Source: Nocardiopsis terrae (lineage in GTDB: Bacteria; Actinomycetota; Actinomycetes; Streptosporangiales; Streptosporangiaceae). From it: a stretch of 64,000 nt of DNA. Below the pieces are notes generated by a model that was not told the origin of the DNA, made no database searches, and worked only from the letters and a program-made list of their open reading frames with translations. Location of the stretch: positions 474,944 to 538,943 of the forward strand of contig NZ_BMXJ01000001.1 of the NCBI RefSeq assembly GCF_014651695.1, read 5' to 3'. Below are positions 1 through 9,536 of this stretch, piece after piece (position 1 is the stretch's first letter; the number at the start of each line of letters is the position of its first letter). Both the position numbers and the translations under genes were made by a program.

Positions 1-659
1 TCCTACTGCGGCATCCCCTGTCCGAGCGGAACGCCGGTACTGCGTTACTGCTTTACCTCAGTACTGCTGTCCTACCGGCTCCCGGCGCCTTGAAGCACGT
101 GCGCGCCGTCGAGCCGTCCTGCTCTCTTCCTTGTTGCACGGCCTTCCCCGTACGGGCGGAAAGCCGCTTGCTGCGGTACTGCGGTACTGCTCTCCACCGG
201 TGTATCCGGTGGCCCATCCGTGTAGCTCTGTGGCTACGACAGGAAATTTAGCAGCACGATCATCGAATGTCTACTCCAGCCACTACAGATTTCCGGGAGT
301 GACGCAATCAGGTTCCTGAGGCCCGCGTCGGCACGCCGCCGGGGTCCTCCGTAGGCCTCCCCCTCCGAACGGCACGGCAGAGGAGCGGTGGCAGCCGCAC
401 GGGGCGGTCCCTACGACGGGCTCCCCGCCACGGCGGGCGGCACCTGTCCAATCCGGGGGAAGAGTTGGCGCTCCCCTGCCCTCCGCGGGCTGTGTCCCGG
501 GAATGCCGTACACGCAAGAGGTCCGGCACGGGTCCGTGGAGAACGAGGGTCCGTCGCCGGAGCGGGCATTCCCACCGGGCGGTTCCGTGTCCTCGGCCCG
601 GGCCGGCTCTCCCGGCCCCCGCGACGACGGGACCGCTCCAGAACACAGGGGGCGATTCG
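1..659. other. Gene-free stretch with repeats and a leftward promoter
   Basis: I see no convincing coding region here. The first 300 bases are less GC-rich than the rest and contain six copies of the hexamer TACTGC, several inside GGTACTGC. A perfect hairpin lies at 194-212 (CCACCGG, loop TGTAT, CCGGTGG). A sigma-70-like promoter points left at 245-273, so the first 240 bases are probably the untranslated leader of a gene beyond the left edge. Open frames in 300-659 lack a ribosome site and actinomycete-like protein composition. Confidence 0.5.
245..273 (-). promoter_or_regulatory. Sigma-70-like promoter reading leftward out of the window
   Basis: On the minus strand TAGACA (268-273) and TAAATT (245-250) are separated by exactly 17 bases, with transcription expected to start near 238. 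It sits in the most AT-rich part of the left end. The gene it would drive lies outside the window. Confidence 0.45.
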
Positions 660-950
660 ATGACCGCTTCTACACCCTCGGACGGCGCGGTGAGCGGGGA
701 CGGCTCATCCGGGAGGGGCTTCTCCGCGGGTTCGGTCCCGCCCCGGGTGTGGGTCGCCCTGGTCCTGGTCGTCATCACGATCGTCTTCATGGTGCAGAAC
801 CGGGACTCCACCGAGATCCAGGTCCTGTTCTTCTCCCTGGTGGCCCCGCTGTGGGCCACCCTGGCCGTCGCCGTCGGCGTCGGTGTGCTCATCGGTCTCC
901 TCCTGCGCCCCTCCGAACGCAGGAGACGGAAGGCCGCGAGGAGGGGGTGA
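660..950 (+). CDS. LapA-domain (DUF1049) small membrane protein
   Basis: A 96-residue protein with a Ser/Gly-rich N-terminus, then two hydrophobic helices (about residues 29-45 and 62-84) separated by a short loop containing QNRDSTEIQVLFF, and a very basic tail (RPSERRRRKAARRG). The loop between two helices with the VQN pattern is typical of the LapA/DUF1049 family of small inner-membrane proteins, linked in Gram-negatives to lipopolysaccharide assembly; the role in Gram-positives is unknown. The ATG at 660 is chosen because AGGGGG sits 6-7 bases upstream and longer in-frame extensions are low-complexity. It stands alone, ahead of the alkylsulfatase in the same direction. Confidence 0.8.
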   Translation: MTASTPSDGAVSGDGSSGRGFSAGSVPPRVWVALVLVVITIVFMVQNRDSTEIQVLFFSLVAPLWATLAVAVGVGVLIGLLLRPSERRRRKAARRG

Positions 951-1146
951 CCGCAGGCGCTCCGACCAGGGTTCCGCGCAACCGACCGCACCGCTTCCCC
1001 GGGCCGCCCGCCCGACCCCGGAGAAGCGGTGTGCACCCGGCAAAGGGGAGGTTGACCGCCCCTTGGCCCTAACCCGGACGCGCCCCGGGTAGACCCCGGC
1101 CGCGACTTCCAGCGTCCGGACCGACAACACACCCCAGGAGGGGCTC

Positions 1147-3034
1147 ATGGCGCGTGCCGCCGAGACCGGAAGCAGGACCACCGGCGTCCCCCGGCCGACC
1201 AGGCCGGGGGACGCCCGCGCGGGTGCGGGAGGGCCGTCCCCGGACGACACCACCGACTTCGACAACGCCAACCGGGGCCTCATCTCCGCCGGCCCGCAGA
1301 GCGTCACCGACGAACAGGGCAAGTCCGTCTGGGACCTGCGCGACTTCTCCTTCCTCCTCGACGGCACCGAAACCGCCCCCGGGACCGTCCACCCCCACCT
1401 GTGGCGGCAGGGCAGGCTGACCGCGATCAACGGCCTGTTCGAGGTCGTCGAGGGCATTTACCAGATCCGCGGCATGGACCTGTCCAACATGACCCTCATC
1501 GAGGGGCGCGAGGGCGTCATCGTCGTCGACCCGCTGGTGTCCGAGGAGGTCGCCGCAGCCGGCCTGGCGCTGTACCGCGAGCACCGCTCCGACCGGCCGG
1601 TCACCGCCGTCATCTACACCCACCCGCACCTGGACCACTTCGGCGGAGTGCTCGGGGTCGTGGACGAGGCCGACGTCACCTCCGGCAGGGTCCCGGTCGT
1701 GGCGCCGGAGGACTTCATGGAACACGCGGTGTCGGAGAACGTCTACGCCGGTACCGCCATGATCCGCCGGGGCATGTACTTCGCCGCCTTCGGCCTCGGA
1801 GCCGGACCGGAGGGCCGGGTGGGCATGGGGTTGGGCATCGGCACCTCCCAGGGCAGGGTGGGGCTCGTCCCCCCGACCCTGGAGATCACCCGCACCGGCC
1901 AGGAGGAGGTGCTCGACGGGGTCCGGTTCGTCTTCCAGATGACCCCCGGGACCGAGGCCCCGGCGGAGATGAACTTCCACCTCCCCGAGAGCAGGGCGCT
2001 GTGCACGGCCGAGAACGCCTGCCACACCCTGCACAACCTGCTCACCCTGCGCGGCGCACAGGTCCGTGACGCCCGTATGTGGTCGCGCTACGTCAACGAG
2101 ACCATCGAACTGTTCGCCGACGACTCCGACGTCGTCTTCGCCTCCCACCACTGGCCCGTCTGGGGGCGCGAGGAGATCCGGGGGTTCCTCTCCGAGCAGC
2201 GCGACGTCTACGCCTACCTGCACGACCAGACGCTCCGGATGATGAACAAGGGGTCGACCGGTATCGAGATCGCCGAGGAGCTGCCAATGCCGCCCGGCCT
2301 GGAGCACCCGGGGCTACTACGGTTCGATCTCGCACAACATCAAGGCCGTCTACCAGCGTTACATGGGCTGGTTCGACGGCAACCCCGCCCACCTGTGGCA
2401 GCACCCGCCGCAGGCCCAGGGGGAGCGTTACGCCCGCGCCATGGGCGGCGTCGACGCCCTCATGGACCGGGCCCGCTCCTTCGCCGACGAGGGCGACCTG
2501 CGCTTCGCCGCCGAACTGGCCTCGCACGCGGTCTTCGCCGCCCCCGACCGGGACGACGCCAAGGGGCTGCTGGCGGACGTCCTCACCCGGCTCGGCCACG
2601 GGGCGGAGTGCGCCACGTGGCGGAACTTCTTCCTGGTCGGGGCCATGGAGTTGCGGGAGGGTGTGCCGCCCACGGCCATCGCCCTGGCCGAGAGCCTGGC
2701 CTCCGCGCTCAGCGTCACCCAGATCCTCGACTCGGTGGCCATCCGGGTGGACGGCCCGCGCGCCTGGCAGGAGGAGCTGTCCCTGGACCTGAGCATGACC
2801 GACAGCGGTGAGCGGTACCGGGCGATGCTCTCCAACGGTGTGCTCATCCACTACCCCGAACCGAAGGACGGGGACGCGGACCTGGCCCTGACCCTGACCA
2901 AGGAGCAGTTGCTCGGGCTCCTGAGCACGGGCGACCTGGACGGGGTGGAGCACCGGGGGGACGCGGAGGTGCTCCGGCGGCTGATGTCCGTCCTCGACGA
3001 ACCCCGACCCGACTTCCCGATCGTCACCCCCTGA
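1147..3034 (+). pseudogene. Alkyl/aryl-sulfatase (SdsA1-type, metallo-beta-lactamase fold), frameshifted
   Basis: The two parts together match the class III alkylsulfatase family, which hydrolyses primary alkyl sulfates such as SDS with two zinc ions. Frame 1 runs from the ATG at 1147 (AGGAGGGG 3 bases upstream) to about residue 387. It carries the zinc motif THPHLDHFGG (H159, H161, D163, H164) and the AENACHTLHNL and ASHHWPVWG segments of the catalytic domain. Family similarity then jumps to another frame at about 2308, continuing with RGYYGSISHNIKAVYQRYMG, the dimerisation region and a C-terminal SCP2-like sterol-binding domain to the stop at 3034. Joined, the protein would be about 628 residues, close to the family norm. 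As written, the first frame runs into unrelated Arg/Pro/Gly-rich sequence up to 2811. The shift could be a real inactivating mutation or a sequencing error. The codon quality of both halves is good, so any loss is recent. Confidence 0.85.
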
Positions 3035-3118
3035 ACCGGGGCCGTCCGCGAACCGTCGGACCGTCGGCCGGGAGCGGCGCGTGCGCTCCCGGCCGACACC
3101 GCCCGGGCACGGAGGCGC

Positions 3119-4120
3119 TCATCCGCCCACGGAACCGGCCTCGACGCGTTCGCCGCGGGTCGTCTCCACCACGACCCTGAGCTGGTCGGGCACCCGACCG
3201 CGCAGATCCGTGAGCAGGGCGCCGACCGGTGGCGGCTCCTCCTCGACGCGGACCTCCACGTGCAGCGTCCGCGAGGCCGTGTACACGCTCGTCACCGAGG
3301 CGTTCGGCTGCTCCGACACCCAGCGGTCGGCGGCCTGCCCGGCCCGGTGCGTCCACACCTCGACCAGGAGGGTGGCGGTCGTGTTGGCGGCCAGGAGGAC
3401 GAACACGAAGGAGAACAACAGCCCCAGCACCAGGCGTGCCCGGCTCCCCGACCGGGTGTCGCGGGCCTCGCGCGGGATGCCGTGGCCGGAGGCCGCGAAG
3501 ACGACCATGCCCGCGAAGACCAGTGCGAGCAGGTTGGACAGGAACAGCACCGCCGCCCCCGCCGCCAGCCACAGCGCTCCCTTACCCAGGCACACGCCCA
3601 CCACCACCAGGGGCGGGACCAGGGAGATGGCGATGGCCACGCCCGGCAGGACGGCGGCGACGTCGCGGCGGGAGAGGCCGACCGCTCCGGCCGCACCGGT
3701 CGCCAGTGCGGCGACCAGGTCCAGCAGACCCGGTGAGGTGCGCCCGGCGACCTGGTCGTTCTTCATCAGGTCGTACCCCGCCGGGACGACCACCGAGAAC
3801 ACCACGCCGACACCGATCACCAGCAGGCAGCCCAGGACGACCGTCCGGACTGCCCCGGTCTGGTTCTGCCGGACGATCCCGAGGGCGATCCCCATGATGG
3901 GCGTGGACAGCGGCGCGATGATCATCGCGCCGATCACCGTGGCCGTCGAGTCGGTCAGCACGCCGCCCGCCGCGATGACCGCCGACAGGGTCAGCATGCT
4001 CCAGAACGCCGATCTCTTGGCCCGGCTGTCGCCCGCCGACAGGTCCAGGTCCTGTACCAGGTTGTCCGGGGTGCGCAGTTGTGAGGCGGGCAGGACGCGT
4101 TCGAGGATTCCGCTGAGCAT
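3119..4120 (-). CDS. DUF389 family multi-pass membrane protein
   Basis: A 333-residue membrane protein. After a short soluble start (MLSGILERVLPASQLRTPDN) come at least five hydrophobic helices, with the conserved VIGAMIIAPLSTPIMGIALG segment and a later AISLVPPLVVVG segment, both hallmarks of DUF389 (TIGR00341-like) proteins, followed by a soluble C-terminal region. The function of the family is unknown; transport or signalling has been suggested. The ATG at 4120 is preferred because the family begins here, and the open frame upstream is Arg/Pro-rich and overlaps the divergent methyltransferase. No strong ribosome site is visible. It is transcribed convergently with the sulfatase and divergently from the methyltransferase. 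Confidence 0.8.
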   Translation of the reverse strand: MLSGILERVLPASQLRTPDNLVQDLDLSAGDSRAKRSAFWSMLTLSAVIAAGGVLTDSTATVIGAMIIAPLSTPIMGIALGIVRQNQTGAVRTVVLGCLLVIGVGVVFSVVVPAGYDLMKNDQVAGRTSPGLLDLVAALATGAAGAVGLSRRDVAAVLPGVAIAISLVPPLVVVGVCLGKGALWLAAGAAVLFLSNLLALVFAGMVVFAASGHGIPREARDTRSGSRARLVLGLLFSFVFVLLAANTTATLLVEVWTHRAGQAADRWVSEQPNASVTSVYTASRTLHVEVRVEEEPPPVGALLTDLRGRVPDQLRVVVETTRGERVEAGSVGG

Positions 4121-4255
4121 GGGTCGAGTATCGCGACGTCGCCTCGGAGAACGCCGAAGGCGCGACCTGGTCGCTGCGGGGCCGGCCGGAGGCCGCGGGG
4201 CCCGGCCGGGAAAAGGAGTACCCCCGGGCGTCCGCGACCGGTACTGTCCGCGGTC

Positions 4256-5083
4256 ATGAGCACACCGACGCCCCCGGACTGGCGTGAGGCAAACCGGGCC
4301 CTCTGGGACGAGCGGGTCCCGCTGCACGTGGCGAGCGACTTCTACGACCTGGACGGCTTCCGGGCCGGTGGTGAGGCGCTGCGTGACTTCGAGCGCACCG
4401 AGGTCGGTGACGTCACCGGGAAGTCACTGCTGCACCTGCAGTGCCACATCGGGCTGGACACCCTGTCCTGGGCCCGGCACGGCGCCTCGCGCGTCGTCGG
4501 GTTGGACTTCTCCGGCCCGGCCGTGGCGGCGGCCCGCGGGCTCGCCGCCGAGATCGGCCTGTCCCCCGAACGGGCGGACTTCGTCGAGGCCGACGTGTAC
4601 GACGCGCCGTCGGCCGTGCCGGAGGGGTCCTACGACATCGTCTACACCGGCACCGGGGCACTGTGCTGGCTGCCCGACATCGACCTCTGGGCGCGGACCG
4701 CGGCCTCGCTCGTGGCCCCTGGCGGCTTCCTCTACCTCGCCGAGTTCCACCCGTTCACCGACGTCCTCGACGACGGAACCGGCACCCGGGTCGTGCGCGA
4801 CTACTTCGCGCGGGACGCGCGGGTGGAACAGGCTTCCGGCACGTACGCGGACCCGGGGGCCGAGACCGAGCACAACCGCAGCGTGGATTGGCAGCACCCG
4901 ATCGGCGAGGTGGTCTCGGCCCTGGCCGCGGCGGGGCTGCGCCTGGAGTTCCTGCACGAGCACGACGTCTCGCTGTTCCCCCGCTTCGATTCCTTCGAGC
5001 GTTCCGAGGACGGCTACCACCGCTTCCCGCCCTCCCACCCCCGCATCCCCCTGATGTACTCCCTGCGCGCGAGCAGGACATGA
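4256..5083 (+). CDS. Class I SAM-dependent methyltransferase
   Basis: A 275-residue protein beginning with WREANRALWDERVPLH, common in this actinobacterial methyltransferase group. Motif I of the Rossmann fold is degenerate but recognisable (LLHLQCHIGLDTLSWARHGA, about residues 60-80). It is followed by VVGLDFSGPAV (acidic loop binding the ribose) and YDIVYTGTGALCWLPD (motif IV region). It probably methylates a small molecule; the substrate cannot be told from sequence. No Shine-Dalgarno motif is visible, but TACTGT lies 8 bases before the ATG, so the mRNA may be leaderless. It is divergent from the DUF389 gene and convergent with the AlbA_2 gene, so probably monocistronic. Confidence 0.85.
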   Translation: MSTPTPPDWREANRALWDERVPLHVASDFYDLDGFRAGGEALRDFERTEVGDVTGKSLLHLQCHIGLDTLSWARHGASRVVGLDFSGPAVAAARGLAAEIGLSPERADFVEADVYDAPSAVPEGSYDIVYTGTGALCWLPDIDLWARTAASLVAPGGFLYLAEFHPFTDVLDDGTGTRVVRDYFARDARVEQASGTYADPGAETEHNRSVDWQHPIGEVVSALAAAGLRLEFLHEHDVSLFPRFDSFERSEDGYHRFPPSHPRIPLMYSLRASRT

Positions 5084-5141
5084 CCGGTCGGTCCCGGCCG
5101 TGCCTGGGCGGGGGCTCCCTTCCTGGCACGGCCCGCCCCGC

Positions 5142-6335
5142 TCACTCGGGGTCGGTGAGCAGGTCGGAGTGGGCGGAGGCGTTGCCCAGGGAGCGGAGCA
5201 GCTCGCCGACGAGGCGGTCTGTGGCACCGCCCGGCCTCTCCAGCTCAGTCTGGGGTACGCGGGTGGCCTGCTCGTAGCGTTCGGCGTCGTACTCCGCGCC
5301 CGGAGCGGACCGGCGGTCCCCGCTCCAGGAGGACACCCCGTGTGTGTTGGTGACCGCCACGCCCACGTCCCAGCTGCCCCCGTACCCGGCGTCCTCGGAC
5401 AGGCCGGCGAGCAGGTCGAGGAAGGCCCGCACCCGGAAGGCCAGGGCTCCGTCGAAGAACAGGTAGCGGTCGGCGTACCGTGCGGCGGCGCGGCCGCAGT
5501 ACAGGGACACCTCCCCGCGTTCCCGGACGACGAAGCGCAGGTCCCCCTCCTCCCGCGCGTCGGCCGAGGACTGGCTGGCGATGCCCACCCCGCCCGCGGT
5601 GCGGAACCCGGACACGAGGTCGCCGAGGACCGGTGACACCCGGGCGGCCTCGCCTCCGAGTTCCCGGGTCCGCTGCGAGACCCCGTCGCGGACCAGGTCG
5701 AACAGCAGCGGTTGCGCGTTCTCCGCGGCCGTCCAGGCCTTGAACATCCCGGGGATGCGTCGTGAGGGCAGCGCGAGCAGGTGCAGGTGCGCCAGCTCCC
5801 CGCCGGGGAAGGGGTCCTTGTCGACCTGTTCGCGCAGCGCGGTGCGCACCACGTCCAGCGAGGCGTCCCTGGCCCGGATGAGCCGCTCCACCTCGGCGTC
5901 GGACAGGCGCCGCTTCTCCCGGTCGCCGCGCCCGTAGTACGCGCCGCCCGCCATGTGCGGGGCCAGCGGTGAGGCGGGCACCTCGATGAGCAGGTAGCCG
6001 TGTCCCGGAACCTCGCTGTCGAGCCAGTCCACCGAGACCTGGAGCGGCGGGTCGCAGGAGGAGGCCGCGATCCTGGCGGGGCTCTCCAGGATCTGGTCGG
6101 CCCACTCGACCGGGGCCAGCTCGAACCGGCCCTCGGCCTTGACCTCCCGTACCCCGACCACGATCAGGCCGCCGTCGATCGCGAACGACGCCATGTCCTT
6201 GGCCTGGTCCTTCGAGCTGCGGAGCTGCTGTTTGGCCTCGCGTTTGGGGGTTTCGGTGAACGCGCCCTCGTTCAGGGCGGCTTCGAGTTCGGTTTCGCTG
6301 GAGGGACGCCATGTCGGAGGGAGGACTCGATCCAT
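5142..6335 (-). CDS. AlbA_2 (Schlafen-type) domain protein
   Basis: A 397-residue soluble protein. Residues about 25-150 look like the AlbA_2/Schlafen AlbA-2 domain: a TPKREAKQQL stretch, then DMASFAIDGGLIVVGVRE, which matches the conserved FANxxGGxxxxGV core, then PARIAASSCDPPLQV and a YYGRGDREKRRLSDAEVERL segment. The remaining 240 residues have no domain I recognise; they contain a mixed alpha/beta region and no membrane helices. AlbA_2 proteins are often nucleic-acid-associated or regulatory, but the role of this one is not known. No HTH follows the AlbA_2 domain, unlike many bacterial members. It stands alone between convergent neighbours. Confidence 0.7.
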   Translation of the reverse strand: MDRVLPPTWRPSSETELEAALNEGAFTETPKREAKQQLRSSKDQAKDMASFAIDGGLIVVGVREVKAEGRFELAPVEWADQILESPARIAASSCDPPLQVSVDWLDSEVPGHGYLLIEVPASPLAPHMAGGAYYGRGDREKRRLSDAEVERLIRARDASLDVVRTALREQVDKDPFPGGELAHLHLLALPSRRIPGMFKAWTAAENAQPLLFDLVRDGVSQRTRELGGEAARVSPVLGDLVSGFRTAGGVGIASQSSADAREEGDLRFVVRERGEVSLYCGRAAARYADRYLFFDGALAFRVRAFLDLLAGLSEDAGYGGSWDVGVAVTNTHGVSSWSGDRRSAPGAEYDAERYEQATRVPQTELERPGGATDRLVGELLRSLGNASAHSDLLTDPE

Positions 6336-6416
6336 GTCCGCATCATGCCCACTCTCGCCCTCAACTCCGCAGGGCTGTCCGAATCCGGGCGGTCGGGGTT
6401 TCCGGGGAGTCGGGGT

Positions 6417-7433
6417 TCAGACCTCGGCATCCGGGGTCCCCCGGAAGGTGCGGCGGTAGGCGCTGGGGGACACCCCGAGTTCGGCGTGCACGTGCTGGCG
6501 CAGCGACACCGCGGTGCCGAAGCCCGCCTCGTGCGCGATCCGGTCCACCGACAGGTCCGACTCCTCCAGCAGCTGCCGGGCACGGTCCAGTTTCTGCTCG
6601 TTGATCCACCGGCCCGGCGACATCCCGGTCTCCTCCCGGAACCGGCGGGTGAAGGTGCGCACGCTCATCGCCTCCCGCTCCGCCATGTCGGCCAGGCTCG
6701 GGCGGAGGTGGAGGTGGTCCAGCGCCCAGGAGCGGGCGCGGGCGGTGGCGGAGCGTTCCGGATCGGGCACGGGGCGGCGGATGTACTGGGCCTGGCCGCC
6801 GTCCCGGTGCGGCGGCACCACGGTGTTGCGGGCCACCTCGTTGGCGACGGAGGCGCCGTGGTCGGTCCGGATCATGTGCAGGCTGAGGTCGATCCCGGAG
6901 GCGACCCCGGCGGCGGTCAGCACCCGCCCGTTGTCGGTGTAGAGCACGTCCGGGTCCAGGTCGATGTGCGGGTACATCGCACGGAAGTACCCGGCGGACA
7001 GCCAGTGCGTGGTCACGCGGCAGCCGTCGAGGAACCCGGCGGCGGCGAGCACGAACGCCCCCGTGCAGATGGAGGCCACCCGTGCGTGTCCGGGGATCCG
7101 GGCGAGGGCGGCGGCCAGTTCGGGGACGAGCGGGTCGTGCGGGCGTTCGACGTAGTCCTCCTCGGCGGCGGGCAGGACGACCGTCTGCGCCTCCGCCAGG
7201 GCCTCGGGGCCGTGCCGGACGTTCAGGGTGAGGTCGGTGTCGGTGGTGACCACCCCCGGTTCCAGGGCGCAGGTGAGGACCTCGTAGAGCGGTTGGTCGT
7301 CGGCGTCGCGGACCCGGCCGAACATGCGGTGGACGATCCCGGTCTCGATGGGCAGGACGCCGTGCCGGACGAACACGGCCACCCGGTGGAGTCCGGGCCT
7401 GGTGAAGACACTCATGGCCGGATTCTTTCGCAT
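6417..7433 (-). CDS. GlxA-type transcriptional regulator (DJ-1/PfpI plus AraC HTH)
   Basis: A 338-residue regulator of the GlxA family. Residues about 15-190 form a DJ-1/PfpI-like domain, with the nucleophile-elbow segment VASICTGAFVLAAAGFLDG and the following TTHW characteristic of this branch. The last 100 residues form an AraC-type double HTH (MSVRTFTRRFREETGMSPGR, then IAHEAGFGTAVSLRQHV). It is divergent from the MFS transporter 52 bases away, which it probably controls. Two starts are possible: ATG at 7433 (GAAAG five bases upstream) and ATG at 7415. I use the longer one without strong evidence. Confidence 0.85.
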   Translation of the reverse strand: MRKNPAMSVFTRPGLHRVAVFVRHGVLPIETGIVHRMFGRVRDADDQPLYEVLTCALEPGVVTTDTDLTLNVRHGPEALAEAQTVVLPAAEEDYVERPHDPLVPELAAALARIPGHARVASICTGAFVLAAAGFLDGCRVTTHWLSAGYFRAMYPHIDLDPDVLYTDNGRVLTAAGVASGIDLSLHMIRTDHGASVANEVARNTVVPPHRDGGQAQYIRRPVPDPERSATARARSWALDHLHLRPSLADMAEREAMSVRTFTRRFREETGMSPGRWINEQKLDRARQLLEESDLSVDRIAHEAGFGTAVSLRQHVHAELGVSPSAYRRTFRGTPDAEV

Positions 7434-7485
7434 GTTGGCTTTCAGGTCACTGTCGACGGCGGGTCCCGAAAGGGAGTCTGGACCC

Positions 7486-8901
7486 ATGTCTTCCAGGACC
7501 GTTCCCCAGAACCCCGACCCCGGCGCCGACGACGGTGCCTCCCCGGACGCTGCCGGGGCCGCTCCCCCGGCACCGGCCGGAGGTCGGCGCCCCGCCGCGG
7601 GGATACACCGCGCGTGGGCCGTCGCCCTGGTCGCGGGCATGACCATCGTGGCCGCGGCGGCCTTCGCCGCGATGCCCGGGCTGCTCGTCGACCCCCTGCA
7701 CACCGAGTACCGGTGGACACGCGGCTCCATCGGTGCGGCCGCCTCGGTCAACATGGTCGTCTACGGCCTGGTCGCCCCGTTCGCGGCGGCACTGATGGAC
7801 CGGTTCGGCATCCGCCGGATCGCCCTGGCGGCGCTGACGGCCATCGTCGTCGGGGCCGCCCTGACCACGGTGATGACCGCTTCCTGGCAGCTGACCCTGT
7901 ACTGGGGGCTGCTCATCGGCGCCGGTACCGGATCGCTGGCGATGACCTTCGCCGCGACCGTCGCGAACAACTGGTTCGTGGAGCGCCGCGGGCTGGTCAT
8001 CGGCGCGCTGACCGGGGCGAGCGCCTTCGGGCAGATGGTCTTCCTGCCCGCCCTGGCGTGGATCATCGACCACCAGGGGTGGCGTCCCGCCATCGTGACC
8101 CTGGCCCTGACCGCCGCCACGATGGCCGTCCTGGTCGCCCTGGTGCTGCGCGACCACCCCGCAGACGCGGGGCTGCGCCCCTACGGTGCGAGGACGGACG
8201 TGCCCAGGCCGAGGGTGGAGCCGGGCGCGGCGCGGCGCACGGTCCGGGTGCTGGTCGCCGCGGTGCGCAACCGCCGGTTCTGGGTGATCGGCGGGAGCTT
8301 CGCGGTGTGCGGGGCGACCACCAACGGGATCATCTGGACCCACTTCGTGCCCGCCGCCCAGGACCAGGGGATGGCCGTGACCACCGCCGCCGCGCTGGTG
8401 TCGGTGATCGGGGTGTTCTCCCTGGCCGGGACCGTCCTTTCGGGCTGGCTCACCGACCGCTTCGACCCGCGCCGCCTGCTGGTCGCCTACTACGTGGGCA
8501 GGGGGCTGCTGCTGGCCGCACTGCCCGCCCTGCTCGGCCCGGACGCCGGGGTCGCGATCGTGGTCTTCGTGGTGGTGTTCGGCCTGCTGGACGTGGCGAC
8601 CGTGCCGCCCACGGTGCTGCTGTGCCGCCGGGTCTTCGGCGCGGACGGCGCCATCGTCTTCGGATGGGTCAACGCCCTGCACCAGGTGGGCGCGGGCGCC
8701 ATGGCGATCTTCGGCGGTTTCACCCGCGACATGGCCGGGGGTTACGGCCCGGTGTGGCTGACCGCGGCGGCGCTGTGCGGGTTCGCGGCGGCGCTGGCCC
8801 TGCGGATCGCCCGTCCCGGCGAGGTCCCGGACGGCTCGGAGGAGTCCGAGAGCCCGGACGCGCAGGGGGATTCCGCGGACGACCGGACGGCGGGGGTCTG
8901 A
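7486..8901 (+). CDS. MFS transporter
   Basis: A 471-residue major facilitator with 12 predicted helices. A Pro/Ala-rich cytoplasmic N-terminus (about 45 residues) is followed by helix 1 (VALVAGMTIVAAAAFAAMPG), the motif A loop ALMDRFGIRR between helices 2 and 3, and a second-half equivalent GWLTDRFDPRRLL. The early SIGAAASVNMVVYGLVAP resembles monocarboxylate or oxalate/formate-type MFS proteins, so an organic acid is a possible substrate, but this is a guess. The ATG at 7486 has AGGGAG 10 bases upstream. It shares a 52-base divergent promoter region with the GlxA-type regulator and is followed after five bases by a small membrane protein. Confidence 0.85.
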   Translation: MSSRTVPQNPDPGADDGASPDAAGAAPPAPAGGRRPAAGIHRAWAVALVAGMTIVAAAAFAAMPGLLVDPLHTEYRWTRGSIGAAASVNMVVYGLVAPFAAALMDRFGIRRIALAALTAIVVGAALTTVMTASWQLTLYWGLLIGAGTGSLAMTFAATVANNWFVERRGLVIGALTGASAFGQMVFLPALAWIIDHQGWRPAIVTLALTAATMAVLVALVLRDHPADAGLRPYGARTDVPRPRVEPGAARRTVRVLVAAVRNRRFWVIGGSFAVCGATTNGIIWTHFVPAAQDQGMAVTTAAALVSVIGVFSLAGTVLSGWLTDRFDPRRLLVAYYVGRGLLLAALPALLGPDAGVAIVVFVVVFGLLDVATVPPTVLLCRRVFGADGAIVFGWVNALHQVGAGAMAIFGGFTRDMAGGYGPVWLTAAALCGFAAALALRIARPGEVPDGSEESESPDAQGDSADDRTAGV

Positions 8902-8906
8902 TCACC

Positions 8907-9467
8907 GTGGCCGGAAACGGGACCGGGCACACCACTGGGGAGCCCGCCGAGAGCGCCGTCCACCGGGAAAGGGGAGGCGCCCGTGCGAGGAAGGGGAGGG
9001 TGCCCGGTCGTCCATCCCTCCCCTTCTCCGTCGTGCTGCTGCTCCTGGCCGCGGCCGTGGCCCACGTGGGGCTGTCCGGGTTCGACCAGAGCCTGCGTGC
9101 GGCCCGGGGCGAGGGGGTGCCGGGGGTGTTCACCGCGGTCAGCCTCAGCTGCGTCCAGCACCCCGGGCACGAGTCGTGCACCTGCAACGGCACCTTCCTC
9201 CCGGAGGTCTCCGGGGGCCTGCCGGAGGAGGACGGCCAGGCGCGGAGCGTCTACCTGCACGCCGCAGGCCGGGACACCTGCCGGGAGGGCGGGACGGTCC
9301 CCGCGGTCGACGCGGGCGCGGCCAACCGGGTCTACGGGCCGGACGGCTCCCGGGAGTGGCTGTTCTCCCTGTTCCTGGTCGCGGGGCCAGTGGTCGTCGC
9401 CGTGGGCGTCGCCCTGGTGTGGGCGCGGTGGGCCCTGTCCGGGCCGCGTCGAAGGTCGGCTCGGTGA
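8907..9467 (+). CDS. Small two-helix membrane protein of unknown function
   Basis: A 186-residue protein starting at GTG 8907, five bases after the MFS stop, so translationally coupled. It has a basic N-terminal tail, one hydrophobic helix (FSVVLLLLAAAVAHVGLSG, about residues 42-60), an extracytoplasmic loop of about 95 residues and a second helix (LFLVAGPVVVAVGVALVWA) near the C-terminus. The loop contains LSCVQHPGHESCTCNG, with three cysteines that could form disulfides; similar loops occur in unnamed actinomycete membrane proteins. The pairing with the MFS gene suggests a shared envelope role, but no function can be assigned. Confidence 0.65.
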   Translation: MAGNGTGHTTGEPAESAVHRERGGARARKGRVPGRPSLPFSVVLLLLAAAVAHVGLSGFDQSLRAARGEGVPGVFTAVSLSCVQHPGHESCTCNGTFLPEVSGGLPEEDGQARSVYLHAAGRDTCREGGTVPAVDAGAANRVYGPDGSREWLFSLFLVAGPVVVAVGVALVWARWALSGPRRRSAR

Positions 9468-9536
9468 GGGAACTCAGTGGGGGAAACGGAGACGGAGCAG
9501 CCAGGGCGTCGGGACGAGCGTCACTATCCTGGCAGC

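Noticed and set aside
2309-2811. Programmed frameshifting in the alkylsulfatase
   Set aside because: There is no slippery heptamer and about three residues of the family are missing at the junction, so a deletion or sequence error fits better.
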